This document shows, in pieces, positions 36,001-48,381 of a stretch of 64,000 bases of DNA. Both the position numbers and the translations under genes were made by a program. Under the pieces are notes generated by a model. That model saw nothing but the letters and a program-made list of their open reading frames with translations. It did no database searches and was not told the DNA's origin. The stretch is from Saposhnikovia divaricata (Eukaryota; Streptophyta; Magnoliopsida; Apiales; Apiaceae), in the NCBI GenBank assembly GCA_036435485.1, contig CM071600.1, forward strand, positions 60,013,546-60,077,545, in the 5' to 3' direction. Position 1 is the stretch's first letter, and every line of letters starts with the position of its first letter.

Positions 36001-37853
36001 TGAGCAATCTTTACGAACTCGGGAATCTGATCCACAGCTAAGCTTTGAAGTGCTTCAACCGTCAATTGTGGTGGAACAGATCCTGATCCTGAAGCACTAC
36101 CATGTTGCACAGGCTTCAGCCATTGTGACATAGAGTCAGAGCTAGAGCTAGGCAAGCTAGACTCCTCAGTTACAGATGCAACTTCTGCAACTGGATGGAA
36201 TGACTCTACTACTGCTGTCTCCACAGAAGTGGGATGAGTTACACCAATAGTTGACACAGGCACAGAGTCTCTAGTGAAAACTAGTGAATCCTCTATGTTT
36301 TTGATGGTGTCATCAGGAGATGCCCCAGCTAGCATTCCCTCACCATCTAAATGTGGTTCCTGGGTGGTGAGCAAAGTGTCATGCACTAAGTCCCTTGAGT
36401 CCATTGGCTCACCAAGAGAAGAAAATTCTTGGTGATCAATGCCTTGCTCCTCAATTGCTTGAGTTGCAGGCTCCAAAGAAATTTGATTATTAGATTCTGG
36501 ATGAGTAGTGTCTTTTGGAATGGATTTTGACAACTCCCCCTGAGAAATAGAGGGAGTTTCAATATTGATGTGCTCTCCACTCTGTGTTGTGCCAGCCTTA
36601 TCACTCCCATGTGCTGACTCATTACAGGATTGTGCATTGGGGAGGATGCTTGATTCTATAGATGCACCCTGTTGTTAGGATACATCTAGTGAGCTGTTTG
36701 CCCCTGATTTTACAACTTCAGCCATTTGTGTGACTGAAGAGGTGGTTTGCTTAACTTTCTTCTTCTTTGGTCTGTGTAAAGGTGACTCAGGTGCCTCACT
36801 TTCTAAACCTAGTTCCATAGCCAAGGCTGCTTCAGTTAAGGTTTTTAGAGGTTCAGAAGCAACCTATTTTCTCTTCTTCTCCTTTTTACTAACACCACCC
36901 TGTTGAGAGGATGATGTAGGTGGCTCTGTGTTTGGTAGAGTGTTTGTCTGATGGGGTTGGTTAGCAGGCCCTGGGTTAGCATCTTGTTCTACTTGCTTAG
37001 GCCTAGCTAACTCAAATTTAGAGGCAAATATTGGCATGTTGTGGGGGTAAGTCCTAAATAAACTCTCCATATGGGGAGTTATTTTAAGTCTTACATCCAC
37101 ATCATTCCTAGCCTCCAAGCTACCAAAAACGAGCTTGGTCATGGATTTCGGATAGCCTATTCTATTTCTATTCATCCCAGGTAATTCAACCAATTTATTA
37201 TCTACAAAATTAAGAGCAGATTGAATAAAACGAGGGAAGAAGATTTCATTACCTCTCTTGGTTGAGTTCTTACCAAGTCTCCCATACAACTCCTGTATTA
37301 TAATCAGTCCAACATCAATCTTTCTCCCATACGCTAGAGCATAGCCTATTTGTTGAATAGGTGTGCTGATTTGGTCAAAGCTAGACTTCCTTGCTGTGAA
37401 GACTTGGAGAAGAGTGGCCAAGACATAGCTCCATTCTTTCCTCAAGAACTTCCTATTCAAATTTCCAAGTTTGATTTTATCTGAGTAGTTGATAAAATCA
37501 AAGAAGTCTTCCAATTCAGCATTAGTGGCTAGTGGGTCATACACTCCTTGTTGTAGCCCCAGTGCTTGATTCATGTCTGCAGTAGTGATGGTGATCTCCC
37601 TGTCCTGAATCTTGCAGTAGACTACGTATGAGGTTATAGCATTCTCAAGACCAATGACCTCCACAGTAGCAGTCCTCCAGAATTGTTCTAGCAAATCTAG
37701 ATACAGTGTTGGGTTGGCTGAAAGTGCATCCTTGATGTAGGACTCAGACATCCAACGAACAAAGCACTTGAAATTAGCATTGGGTGCTTCGACATCACTA
37801 GTAATAGCAATGAAGTTGGTGTAGGTAGGAATTGTGAGTTGGGTATTCGCCAT
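33026..37853 (-). pseudogene. SIRE element 1 extra ORF (ORF3, env position), broken
   Basis: A single ancestral frame of about 1,600 codons follows pol. The N-terminal 330 residues are open (37853-36864): a helical globular part with NPTLYLDLLEQFWRTA near residue 48 and RKEWSYVLATLLQVF near 138, then GRKIDVGLIIIQEL near 176. This type occurs as the extra ORF of SIRE-like copia elements. The middle is Ser/Thr/Pro/Glu-rich, then coiled coil (TLEQEVVSLKQSNAHLTDQ), Lys-rich (KPRKEKPKEKG), and a C-terminal helical block (33937-33026). In-frame stops occur at 36864, 36675, 35194, 34831 and 33995, with frameshifts near 35490 and 34570. No transmembrane or fusion peptide signature was seen, so calling it an envelope would go beyond the evidence. 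Confidence 0.75.
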
Positions 37854-38640
37854 TGTTACACAGAGAGATGAGAGAAGAGAGTGAAGGTTGAAGAAGAAAT
37901 TTAGCTTTTGAAGTTAGGGTTTTCAGAGGTTTTGGAACTTTAGATGCTTGAGAAATCGAATGAAACGAAACGAATAGATGTAAAGCTGTATAAGTATGAA
38001 GTACTTGAATTGTCGATTAGATATATGTTTTGTATCGACAAATCAGTCATTCGAGAAGTAGAAATCAACTATTCGATAAGTCAAGAAAGGCTTTATCGAT
38101 ATCTCAAGCAGTTTGTAACTCACAGCTGGCTGTTATCTAACTTAGAAATAATTCCAAATTAAAATAAAATATGTTTTTATGAGTGATTTAAAATTCTGAA
38201 TAAAAATCCAAAAACGGTTAAGATTCAGCGAGAATTCAGCCTTTTCAAATGATTCGACAACTCAAATGTTCTATTCGAGAACTCAGTCATTAGAGAACTC
38301 AAATGTCCTATTCGAGAAGTCAAGCAAGTCTCTGTTCGATTTCTCTAAAATGCACTATTCGAGAACTCAAGAGTGTTCCAAATAGACTTGTTAGAGAAGT
38401 CGACCATAGACATGAAAGTCATTCGAGAAGTCTGACTTATCGAGCTACACTTCCACTCATAAAAGTTAATTTTCACTATCTTTTCAAAATTTACCAGAAT
38501 TATTCAAATGAAGAATATTCTAACAAATTAAATAGTGATAGTCTTAAAATTTCATAGAAATTTCAAGCTGATTCGAATATGATTTTCAACATATGCAACA
38601 GATTTGAAATACTTATAAATCATATTTCAGCCAACATTTA
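37854..38640 (-). other. SIRE element 1 spacer rich in TCGAGAA words
   Basis: Non-coding. On the plus strand it holds about 15 variants of ATTCGAGAACTC or ATTCGAGAAGTC between 37940 and 38460. The same word in reverse complement fills the element's LTR. Confidence 0.7.
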
Positions 38641-39787
38641 CTTCAAAAATATTGAGAATTTAGATATTGTTGTTTCTTGTTGTACCAAGAGACTAACCTT
38701 TATCCAAGAAATTGGTAGCTACCTGAGGTGCTTTTCCTATCCACTCTGCATCCAGCATAATCAGCATCAGAATAACCCACCAGATTGAACCTTGTGTTCT
38801 TAGGATACCATAAACCCAAGTTTGGAGTGCCCTTCAGATATCTAAAGATCCTTTTTATAGCAATAATGTGACTCCTTTGGATTTGATTGAAACCTTGCAC
38901 ACAGACATGTAGTAAACATGATGTCTGGCCTACTTGCAGTGAGATAGAGTAGAGAACCAACCATGCCTCTGTAGACTGAGATATCTACTCTCTTGCCTTT
39001 GACATCTTCATCCAATTTGGTGGCTGTGGCCATGGGTGTCTTTGCAGGTGAGAAATCTTCTAAGTCAAACTTCTTCAATAAATCTTGATGTACTTGGTTT
39101 GACTGATAAAGATACCATCCTTCCTCTGATTAACTTGCAACCCAAGAAAGATTGTCAACTCTCCCATCATACTCATCTCATATCTGCTCTGCATGAGCTT
39201 AGAGAATTTCTCACACAGCTTCTCATTTGTAGAGCCAAATATAATATCATCCACATAGATCTGAACTAGGATAATATCATCACCATGCTTCTTGTAAAAT
39301 AGTGTTTTGTCCAATGTGCCTCTAGTGAATTGATTTTCCAGAAGAAATTGTGATAAAGTATCATACCATGCCCTTGGAGCCTGCTTAAGTCCATATAATG
39401 CCTTAAGCAATCTGTAGACAAACTCTGGGAAATGTGGATCCTCAAAGCCAGGTGGTTGTTGCACATAAACTTCTTCTTCCAACTCTCCATTCAGAAATGC
39501 ACTCTTGACATCCATTTGATAGACTTTAAAATTTGAATGAGCAGCAAATGCCAAGAATATTCTGATGGCTTCCAATCTAGCAACAGGGGCAAATGTTCAT
39601 CATAATCGATGCCTTCCTGTTGAGAGTATCCTTTTGTAACCAACCTTGCTTTGTTTCTTACTACCACACCATTTTCATCCATCTTATTCTTCAGAACCCA
39701 TTTTGTTCCAACAATGGTTCTGTTCTGTGGTGCAGGTACAAGTTCCCATACTTTGTTTCTTTCAAATTGATTCAGCTCCTCATGCAT
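38641..39787 (-). pseudogene. SIRE element 1 reverse transcriptase and RNase H, broken
   Basis: Segments in three frames: 39787-39491 (NKVWELVPAPQNRTIVGTKW), 39575-39075 (QMDVKSAFLNGELEEEVYVQ, then LYGLKQAPRAWY and the catalytic IYVDDIIFGS), 39078-38842 (PMATATKLDEDVKG) and 38960-38700 (RIFRYLKGTPNLGLWY, then the RNase H start GYSDADYAGC). At least three frameshifts separate them. A TAA follows SYQFLG and the RNase H is cut off near 38650, without its later catalytic segments. Non-functional. Confidence 0.88.
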
Positions 39788-39796
39788 AGCAATAAT

Positions 39797-41575
39797 TCAA
39801 TCTGGATCCAACAGTGCATCATCAAGTTTCTTAGGCTCAATTTGAGATAAAAAGCAACCACAGAGACACTCATTTTGAGTTGCTCTCCTAGTTCTCACTC
39901 TTGCATTTGGATCTCCAATAATTTGCTCTACAGTGTGTGACCTATCCCATTTCCTTGAGTGCTCAGTTTGATTTCTCAACCTTGATGTTGCTTCATCATT
40001 CAAGACATGATCATTTTCATTTCCTCCCCTTGTGAAGTTGCTACTATTCACATGTGTGTCTTGGATGCTAGTATCTTCACTATTGGTTGGATCAGATTCT
40101 TCTCTTGCTTCATCATTCACTTGAGTTTGTTGAACTAGAGTTTCAACTTCAGTTTCATTCTCTTCATCAAAATCATCTAGATTATCAAACTTTAATGGAT
40201 CTCTATCTTCATCATTGGCTTCTTCTAATCCAGGTAGTTTCCTGTTATCAAATGTCACATCTGTGTTTTCCATAACTTTCTTTTGACTGATGACATAAAC
40301 CTTGTATGCAATTCTCTCCATAGAATAGCCAATAAAAATTCCTTCAAATGCCTTTGTATCAAACTTCCCAACATATTCTGAATTATCTTTCAACACAAAG
40401 CATTTGCTTCCAAAAGTATGAACATACTTTAGAGTAGGCTTCTTTCCAGTTATCAAATTGTAAGGTGTCTTTCCAGTGTTTTTGTTGATGAGGGTTCTGT
40501 TCTGGATGTAGCATGCAGTGCTCACAGCCTCAGCCCAAAAACATGTAGGCATATTTTCATCAAGCAACATTGTTCTAGCAGTCTCAATTAGAGTTCTGTT
40601 CTTTCTCTCAACTACTCCATTTTGTTGTGGAGTCCTTGGAGCTGAGAATTGTTGAGAAATGCCATTCTTTTTGCAAAATGCTTCAAGTAAGGCATTTCTG
40701 AACTCCGTTCCATTATCACTTCTCAATGCAATCACACTTGCATTGTTGGCTTTTGCTTCCCTATCAACTTTCTTTATGTGCTCAATGATTACTTGAGGAG
40801 CCTCATCCTTTGATGCTAGAAATTCTACCCATGTATACCTTGTGTAATCATCAACCATCACTAGGGCATACTTCTTTGTTGAGAGTGACATAATATTGGC
40901 AGGCCCAAACAAATCCATATGAATTAATTGCAGGGGCTTGGTGATTGATGTCACTGTCTTTGACTTGTGGCTTGACCTTTTCATCTTTCCTTTTTGGCAA
41001 GCCTCACACACTCCTTCTTGACAGAATTCAAGTGTGGGCAAGCCTCTCACTAACTCTCTTTTGACTAGAGAATTAATGGCCTTGAAGTTCAGGTGTGATA
41101 ACTTCTTGTGCCATAGCCAACAATCTTCATTTGATGCTTTTGAGGAGAAGCAACAAATTTTGTCCTTGTTTGCAGAGTCCATATTGGCTACAAACAGGCT
41201 TCCTTTTCTTATTCCAGATAGAGCAAAATCACCAGTCTTCTTGTGGATGATCAAACATTCATCTTTGTCAAAATTTACCTTGAATCCTCTATCAGTAAAC
41301 TGACCAACACTTAGTAGATTATGCTTGAGACCCTTGACTAGTGCTACATCTTCAATGATGACATTACCAACTTTTAACTTGCCATATCCCAATGTGTTAC
41401 CCATGCTGTCATCTCCAAAAGCAACCATTGGGCCAACCTTCTCCTCATATTGTGATAGCAGGGCCATATCACCAGTCATGTGATTTGAGCATCCACTGTC
41501 CAAAATCCACATGACCTTCTTTTCAATTTCTTTGCCCTGCAAACACAAAGGTATTACTTCTTCTTTGGTACCCAA
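39797..41575 (-). CDS. SIRE element 1 protease and integrase segment (592 codons open)
   Basis: The longest open part of this pol. Protease core is ILDSGCSNHMTG near residue 29. The integrase zinc finger is HKKLSHLN ... CEACQKGK (HHCC, about 155-198). The catalytic core has Asp in IHMDLFGP and SDNGTEF, and Glu in NGVVERKNRT. FIGYSMERIAYKVY marks the C-terminal part, and an acidic linker (EEANDEDRDPLKFDNLDDFD) leads toward RT. The frame ends at a TGA at 39797 and RT continues in another frame. As an internal polyprotein piece it has no start of its own. Confidence 0.85.
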   Translation of the reverse strand: MGTKEEVIPLCLQGKEIEKKVMWILDSGCSNHMTGDMALLSQYEEKVGPMVAFGDDSMGNTLGYGKLKVGNVIIEDVALVKGLKHNLLSVGQFTDRGFKVNFDKDECLIIHKKTGDFALSGIRKGSLFVANMDSANKDKICCFSSKASNEDCWLWHKKLSHLNFKAINSLVKRELVRGLPTLEFCQEGVCEACQKGKMKRSSHKSKTVTSITKPLQLIHMDLFGPANIMSLSTKKYALVMVDDYTRYTWVEFLASKDEAPQVIIEHIKKVDREAKANNASVIALRSDNGTEFRNALLEAFCKKNGISQQFSAPRTPQQNGVVERKNRTLIETARTMLLDENMPTCFWAEAVSTACYIQNRTLINKNTGKTPYNLITGKKPTLKYVHTFGSKCFVLKDNSEYVGKFDTKAFEGIFIGYSMERIAYKVYVISQKKVMENTDVTFDNRKLPGLEEANDEDRDPLKFDNLDDFDEENETEVETLVQQTQVNDEAREESDPTNSEDTSIQDTHVNSSNFTRGGNENDHVLNDEATSRLRNQTEHSRKWDRSHTVEQIIGDPNARVRTRRATQNECLCGCFLSQIEPKKLDDALLDPD

Positions 41576-41718
41576 ACAAGTTTGGGTCCACTTGGCTTAG
41601 AAACAGATTTATCAAAAATAGCATGCTTATCAACTTTCTTAGGACTGGTCTTCTTGTCACTGTTAGAAGTCTTAGAATCTAAATTCTTAGACTTAGGTGA
41701 CAGAGGTACCTTCCTAAC

Positions 41719-42312
41719 TCAAGGAGGACTAGAAGACTCTGGCCTTATGTAGTGTGTGTGAATGTTGTGACTGATGCAACCATCCATGAATTGTCTTCTC
41801 AAATTAAAACAGCTGGTCATAACATTCATGTTGCATGGCATACAGTCAAGTTTATCACAGAAAGGTGAATCTCTATGTCTTAAAGGCACAGAACAATCAT
41901 AGAAAGGCTTAGCTACACTACCAGTTGGTTTCTTGCATGCATGAGTTAAGTGATTAGTGCTAAAACAGTTTTGACAAACTTTCCTAGGAGCATTTGGCAC
42001 ATAAGCATAATTATTATTCTTGTTTATCCCTAGCTTGCCATTTCTATTTTGTTTCTTATTAGCCACTTTCTTCTCAGATTCATTTTTCCCAGCTGAAACA
42101 AACTTCACAAACTTCTCAGGTCTAGGTCTACCTCCTACTGGCTTCTTGGCTTTTGCCTTGACACTCTCACTTTTAGAGGATGCTGGTTGTTCACTAGACT
42201 GTGCCTCATCCTCATCATTCAACATTTGCTTAATGTGTAAGGCATACTCATCAATTTCAAATGTTGGTTCTTTAAAAATTGGAGACTCAATCTTTTTCAA
42301 AATGTGAGGCAC
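41719..42312 (-). pseudogene. SIRE element 1 gag C-terminal part with second zinc knuckle
   Basis: Lys-rich region then CQNCFSTNHLTHAC, a CCHC knuckle that binds genomic RNA. It sits in a different frame from the upstream gag (frameshift near 42300) and stops at 41719 before the protease frame. In an intact element this would link gag to protease. Confidence 0.75.
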
Positions 42313-44047
42313 TTCATCCTGAACACTATGTCATCTTCAATGACAGTATAGCCTTTCCTCTGTTTAAGAGTGCCATAGTCAAGTCCAATGGCAGCCTTGG
42401 GTTTAGCTTGATTTTTCTCATGGTAGGACTGCAGTAGACTAGAGGAGTTCTTAAAGGTTTTCAGTTTGAATTCATTCTCAGCTAGTTCATCCCTAAGAGC
42501 CTTCTCAACCTGACTAGCACATAGAACCTTATTCTGCAGATATTCAACTTCTTTCTTAAGGTTATCTACTTGCATAGCAGTTAGCTCAAGTTCCTCATTT
42601 TTCTTGTTTAACAATTCATTCTTAGCAGACAGTTTAGCAATCTCTTCATTAGCAGCAATCATACTAATATGAATATTAAACATTTCAATAGATAGTTGTT
42701 CAACCATGCATTTGTACTCAGAAACAGACCTATCTATGGTAGTGAGAGATGGTACCTGAGAGTCAGATAGAGATTGTTCATCCTTGGAATCAGCCATCAA
42801 GGAATAGTTGCAGAATTCTTGCTCCTCTCCATCACTATCAGAGTCATCCCAACACTTCCCTTCAGCTATATAGGCCTTGCCTTGTGTTTGCTTTTTCAGA
42901 AGGGCCTCATACTTGGCTTCAAGCTCTAGAAACTCCTTATCCTTCTTTTTAGGCTTCTTGCATTCACCGGCAAAATGCCCTAGGTCATTGCATCTATAAT
43001 ACCTTACAGATGACCTATCCACATGGTTGGTTTTGAATTTGTTCTTGTTTGCTTTCACAGGTGCCTTGCTCTTTTTGAATGAATGGTTTTGAGGTCTAGG
43101 TTTGAAGGGTTGGTTCCTCTTGAATCTTATGTTTGGAAACTTTCTGGCCATGAAAGCATATGAAGTGTTTTCCATGCCATCCAGCTCTTCAAGAGTATAG
43201 AACTCTTCTTCTTCCTTCTCCTCAACAGGTTCAGTCACTTCACCTTCATTTTTTTCATCATCTACTATCTCTTTTATCCTCAGCTGACTTGTAGATGCTT
43301 CTAGGTCTTGAACAGATTTATTGACAATCAAGGCACATGATGTGTTTACCATTCTGCCTTGGTTGGCTTGGATAGCCCTCTTCTGAAGCAACTCAAGCTC
43401 ATGAGTCTTTAAAACCCCATAGAGCACATCATATGTGACTTTGTTCAAATCTCTTTCTCTTAGAGAGATGACCCTTTGCTCTAGGTGGTTTGGTGAAGAC
43501 AATAGAAACTTCATGTTCAATTCCTTGGTGCTGTAAACCTTACCATTCATCTGTAGCTCATTCACTAGCTTGTGAAACCTTTCAAACATATCAGTAATAC
43601 TTTCTTTGGACTGAGCCATGATAGCTTCATACTGTGTGACCAGTATCTGTTTCTTATTTTCTCTAACTTCCTCTGTTCCTTCACATAATACCTCAATATG
43701 ATCCCACATCTCTTTTGCTATTTTGCAGGAGGTTATGTTGGTAAACATTGACATCTCCATAGAATCTATGATCAGCAGCATGAGATGACTATCAAGGGCA
43801 ACCATCTCCTTTCTGTCTCTATTCATTTAGATGGTTCTTTAGCCACAGAGGATCTTGGAATGGTTATAGTTCCAACAGTCTTTTCAGGAATCTCCTGTTG
43901 TGGAACAAACGGACCATTCTTGAGTATCTCAGGATATAGAGGATTAGCAGCTTTGATGAACAACTGCATCTTGATCTTCCAGAGGTTGTAGTTCTCTTTG
44001 TCAAACTTAGGGACCTTTACCGTTCCTGTAGTCTTTGGTGTATTCAT
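42297..44047 (-). pseudogene. SIRE element 1 gag, frameshifted
   Basis: Starts ATG at 44047, 31 nt after the primer-binding site: MNTPKTTGTVKVPKFDKENY, the typical SIRE gag opening. The frame breaks near 43826 and continues as EMVALDSHLMLLIIDSM and MFERFHKLVNELQMNGK (retrotrans_gag / UBN2-like). The first zinc knuckle reads YYRCNDLGHFAGEC, with the expected first Cys replaced by Tyr. A long coiled coil (AANEEIAKLSAKNELLNKKN) follows. Two frameshifts separate the pieces. Confidence 0.85.
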
Positions 44048-44077
44048 GATCGTTTTCTGTTTTTGAATAAACAGCCT

Positions 44078-44089
44078 GCTCTGATACCA
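44078..44089 (-). other. Primer-binding site of SIRE element 1
   Basis: Minus-strand TGGTATCAGAGC, complementary to the 3' end of initiator tRNA-Met, lies two bases from the LTR end (44092). Confidence 0.9.
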
Positions 44090-44091
44090 CT

Positions 44092-45444
44092 TGTTGAGTA
44101 TTGAATACGACAAAAGAATACAGAGGGGGGTGAATGGATTCTTGAACTTTTCTTTGTTCTTGCATCAGTGTAGCACAATATGTGTTTGTGTGTGTAGATT
44201 TGTAAATGCGGATTAAGAACAACACAAGGCACAATATCACTTTAATCTAATATTTTATTAGATAAAGATTTTGCTACAATCTGTGAATACAAATGTTAGT
44301 ATTCTCAGCTTCTTTCTCAGAAAGATATTACTTGGAAGAAACTCTAGATCACTATGTTTGATACTTGCTAAAGAAGTAGGGTTGTTCACTTATAATACGT
44401 GAACAACTTGCTTACAACAAATAAGGTAGCAAACAAATTTGCTTTTTAATGTGTCTATCCTATTTGAGTAAACATCTAAATGGCTACAGATTTGACTTCT
44501 TAGAACTCAGTTCAGATCCACTTCTTTAGCTATTTGTCTCTTGTACTATCTCCCCAAGCTTCTTTGTAGGCTTTCCAACGTGCTTTACAATATGTGGTCC
44601 ATAAAGCGTCTTGGCTTGTTGCAAGTCTCTCACTTGTACAATTCTTCAGTATTTTGTCTCCAAGATTGTATTCGAGAAGTAACTCTGTTGGTGATTCGAG
44701 AACTAGAATTGGCTTAATCGATAACTCTGAGTTCTCGAATACTGTTAAACTGACATATCGAATCACTTCTCACATAAGTCTTTTTCTTCAGGAATCCTTG
44801 AGATATCGAATAGAGCATTTTACTTATCGAATCCCTGAGATATCGAATAGCTTCTTTAGTCCTTGAGATATCGAATAGAGCATTGACTTGTTGACTCTTA
44901 GAGAACTCAAATGATGCTTTGACTTGTTGACTCCTTGAGTTCTTGAATAGAGTATTAGACATGTCAAATCTCTGAGTTCTCGAATGAGGCTTTGACTAGT
45001 TGACCTCCAGAGATATCGAACAGTGTCTTTTGAGATATCGAATCCCTGACTTCTCGAAGGCTAGACTTCTCGAATATAACAAACATACTTCTCGAATTGA
45101 TACTTAGGCAAATTCTTCATTTTCTTCAAATCCCAACTGTGATTATTCGACAGTCTTTATCTTCTTGCTCGAGGCATGAACCTTGGAACTTCTTTCAAGC
45201 ATTATTCTTGACTTTATAAGTACAGTTACACAACTAGAATTTGATGACTCTTATAAGTACAAAGCAACCAGAAACTCTACAACTAGAGGTTCCCTCAGTT
45301 AAGAGGTCATGCAGGTAATGCATAGCATTAAACATACTTAGGCTTGTTATTATATGAGTACAGGCATGTCTCTGTGACTAACATTTTATTTATTTTGTAA
45401 TGTGTTGCTACAACCTCGAGAAAAATGGTTTTTTCAAGCTTCGA
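44092..45444 (-). repeat. SIRE element 1 5' LTR, inner part (R/U5)
   Basis: The minus-strand LTR ends TACTCAACA at 44092. About 14 variants of GAGATATCGAAT, GAGTTCTCGAAT or ACTTCTCGAA lie at 44665-45085. The LTR is interrupted at 45444 by the Athila element and resumes at 57346. Confidence 0.75.
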
Positions 45445-46930
45445 TGTTAACACAAAATTACGCAAGCGCACGTAGTCACAAGTAATATAATTTAAGTTCG
45501 TTCCGCAGAGATCTGGTTAAGTTTTAATCAGGAAATATGCCTATGCAACAATGTATGGTTTTAATTCACTGCTAAGAAAAATAATAATTTTGGGAATTGA
45601 TTATCTAAATTAAACTAGGATGCAATTATAAAACTAAGAATTAAATTAACTAATGAAATTGGAATCGAATTACAAATATGAAAATAAACATGGGATCCTA
45701 ACTTCATTAAATACTTCCCTTAGATCTGACGCCTTTAATCTCTATATGCAATGGTTTTGATATCTGATCGGATAACACGAAATAAGTATACGCTACCTGT
45801 CAGCATACGCATACCAAACTAAACATACATCCAAAAAAGAGATAGAAGATGAATAGACACCAATTATGCTTAAACCCTATATGTCTATAGAATTTGAAAA
45901 CATAACGGTTGAAGAACAGGTTATCCATTAAGATCACATAGGGTAGTATAAGTATTTTCATCTCACACCACGAATCATATTGATAAACAATTATGAACCT
46001 ATGCTAGCATGGCAAGTTCTAAATCTCAAGATCCACTTTCACTTCACAAGAGATTAACAATTCAATTTAGATGTTAGCTACGCATCTAAAAGCATTAAGA
46101 TTAACCATATGAGGATATCAATTATACACCACACACAGATCTTTAAAGCATCAAGATACTAAGTTCCATAATTAAATCCGTTAGAATACCATGACAACGA
46201 TTAGCCCATAATTGAACCGTTCATCGTCATGGGAATTGATGAAAACATGATAATTAACAAGATATAAAAGAAAGAAGTAATAATATTAATTAAAACAAGA
46301 GTTGAGAGAACAAATCTATAATCCAAAGTATACAAAAGATGAAGTAGATCTAGATCTTTTCTTGTCACCGAGCTTGAATCCTTCTCCACTTTCCTCTCTT
46401 GCAGTTCTGCGTTACAATAATAAAAAGCTGATACAAATTACATGGTAGGATGTGTTTAAATAGACTCTAGAAGTCTTGCCCAATAAGAAATTACCTTCTA
46501 TTACAATTAGAATTCGATTAAGGTACAAAAAACTGCCCAAAATAAAATTAGAAAAAGGGCAAAACTGGAATTTTTTTGCTTGGCTTCTCATAGAACACGT
46601 GCGCGATTTTATTCAGCACGTCTCCTGCACCTGCTATCTATCCCAGGTTGTAGAAAATCTCTCAAGCTTCGCGTGAGCTGTAAGATCGCTGAAAACGGAC
46701 TTCTAGAACTCCAGATATGGCCAAAACAGTGAAGACTACGCAACCTTCCCGGAAAATCCGAATTTTAATCAATTAATCCTCCAAACACGATAGAAGCATC
46801 ACCCATAATCGACATTCTTGTAAGTCTGCACAACTAAGTAAAACACATCAAAACTACAATAAACTTGAGGCCAAGTGAATCAATTTAAGCCGAATTGAAG
46901 CGATCCAAGTGGATATAAATCCACTTATCA
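45445..46930 (-). repeat. Athila 3' LTR
   Basis: On the minus strand it starts TGATAAGTGGAT at 46930 and ends TGTGTTAACA at 45445. The preceding polypurine tract is TTTAAGTTTGGGGGTG (plus 46931-46946). It contains a short ORF also found in the other LTR, not considered a gene. Confidence 0.95.
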
Positions 46931-48381
46931 CACCCCCAAACTTAAACCGATGCTTGTCCTCAAGCATAAACAATTACAACTAACTAACTAACTAGTACCA
47001 CTTCCGTAGGTGATCACGGTTGCATTTGACATATGCAACAAGCCCTTTAAACCCCTAGGCAGCCCTAGTGGACGAGTAAGGTCTCGTGAGGGCCTATAGT
47101 GAATGAACCCACAAAATCCAATTAACCTAATGCAATGCATGAATGCAACTGGAATGAAAATGCAACGATCCCCTTCAAACTAACCAAAACCAACTAGCAA
47201 GCAAATATCTTAGAGAATGCAACTAAATCCAAATAGAGCTCGACCAAGTTCCCGTATACTAACAATACATGAACAGAAACGTGCGTGTGTGCAATGCTCA
47301 TCAGAAATACTCCCAAAACTAGGTCAAAAATCATACATGCTCTTCGTCAAGACAATCACAGGTTTATAAATAGAATAGACTGTAAACACTTCATAACCTA
47401 GGAACACCTCCATCCTTATCCAAGGTAGACAGAAATTCATGCTTTATTACTAACTACTACGACACATATATACAATCATGCTTATTTAACCGTGCAATGG
47501 ATGAGACCCCAAAAGGCTTATACAATAATACCCATGTAGCGAGCGTTGGGTTAGTGGATCCCAGACTATAAAAGCCTTAGGTCACTAGGCACAAAGTCCC
47601 CGCGAACTTAATTGCTCGAGTATTAAAGAGCTCACCCTGGTTAATTTTGCATATAAAAACAATTGAAACTTTTGACTTTTTTTTTCTTTTTTCTTTTTTC
47701 TTTTTTTCTTTTTTTTTTCTTTTCTTTTTCTATGCAATCTGGAATGAGAATTCTCAATTCCAACCCTAGACAACTCATATAAATATGAGCCGGCTACTAG
47801 CCATTTGACATCTAGCAATTATTGACAATTATTTACAATTTAAGCATGAAATCCCTGTTTTCCCCCAAACTTAGACTTAAGTGTACTAAGCCATCAAGGG
47901 AATAAAGAAAATTCTAACTATAATCAAGTGATTAAATCTCAAAACATCCATACAAGCATGACCTCAACCTAGCCCAAAAGCACCCAATGAGACTGTGTAA
48001 TTAGTTTTTGTTTCCGAAACACATAAGTCAATTTCATAGAAACTATTAGTCAACCCTCTATTCATCATTACCACACTCAATTAGACACCTACCTACCAAT
48101 CAGAATTAGCTCGTTCTAAGGGATCATGAAATATGCATGCTATGCAAATGCAACTAATATGAACTCACATGGTATACGAAACAAAAAAAATAGAATGCCC
48201 TATATGAAACAAACATAATTAATACGCACAAACATGTATGAATTACTACTAACATGCAAAACATGATATCTATATGCACACATAATACAACAACTACTAA
48301 TCCCTCAAACCACCCCCAAACTTAAAATATTCAATGTCCGCATTGAATGGAAGTAAATACGATGGATAGCAGAAAACATAC
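46931..48381 (-). other. Athila 3' untranslated region
   Basis: Non-coding, from the polypurine tract to the end of the env-position ORF. A pyrimidine-rich plus-strand run of TTTTTCTTTT type spans 47677-47732. TCTATATGCACACATAATAC-like short words occur, with no other structure seen. Confidence 0.7.

Larger units (their letters stand above)
32861..45444 (-). mobile_element. SIRE-type Ty1/copia retrotransposon (element 1), left part
   Basis: Minus-strand order is LTR, tRNA-Met primer site, gag with zinc knuckles, protease, integrase, RT and RNase H (integrase before RT, as in copia), then a long extra ORF, as in SIRE/Maximus elements. Minus-strand CACAATTTTGGGGAGAAA at 32862-32880 is a probable polypurine tract, but no matching 3' LTR follows it, so the left end is truncated or replaced. 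The 5' LTR is split by the Athila insertion; its outer piece is at 57346-57571. Gag, RT/RNase H and the extra ORF are broken by stops and frameshifts. Confidence 0.85.

Noticed and set aside
46201..46389. Identical 62-residue ORF in both Athila LTRs (also 56610-56798)
   Set aside because: The LTRs are near-identical copies, so conservation is expected; the frame is short with no known domain.
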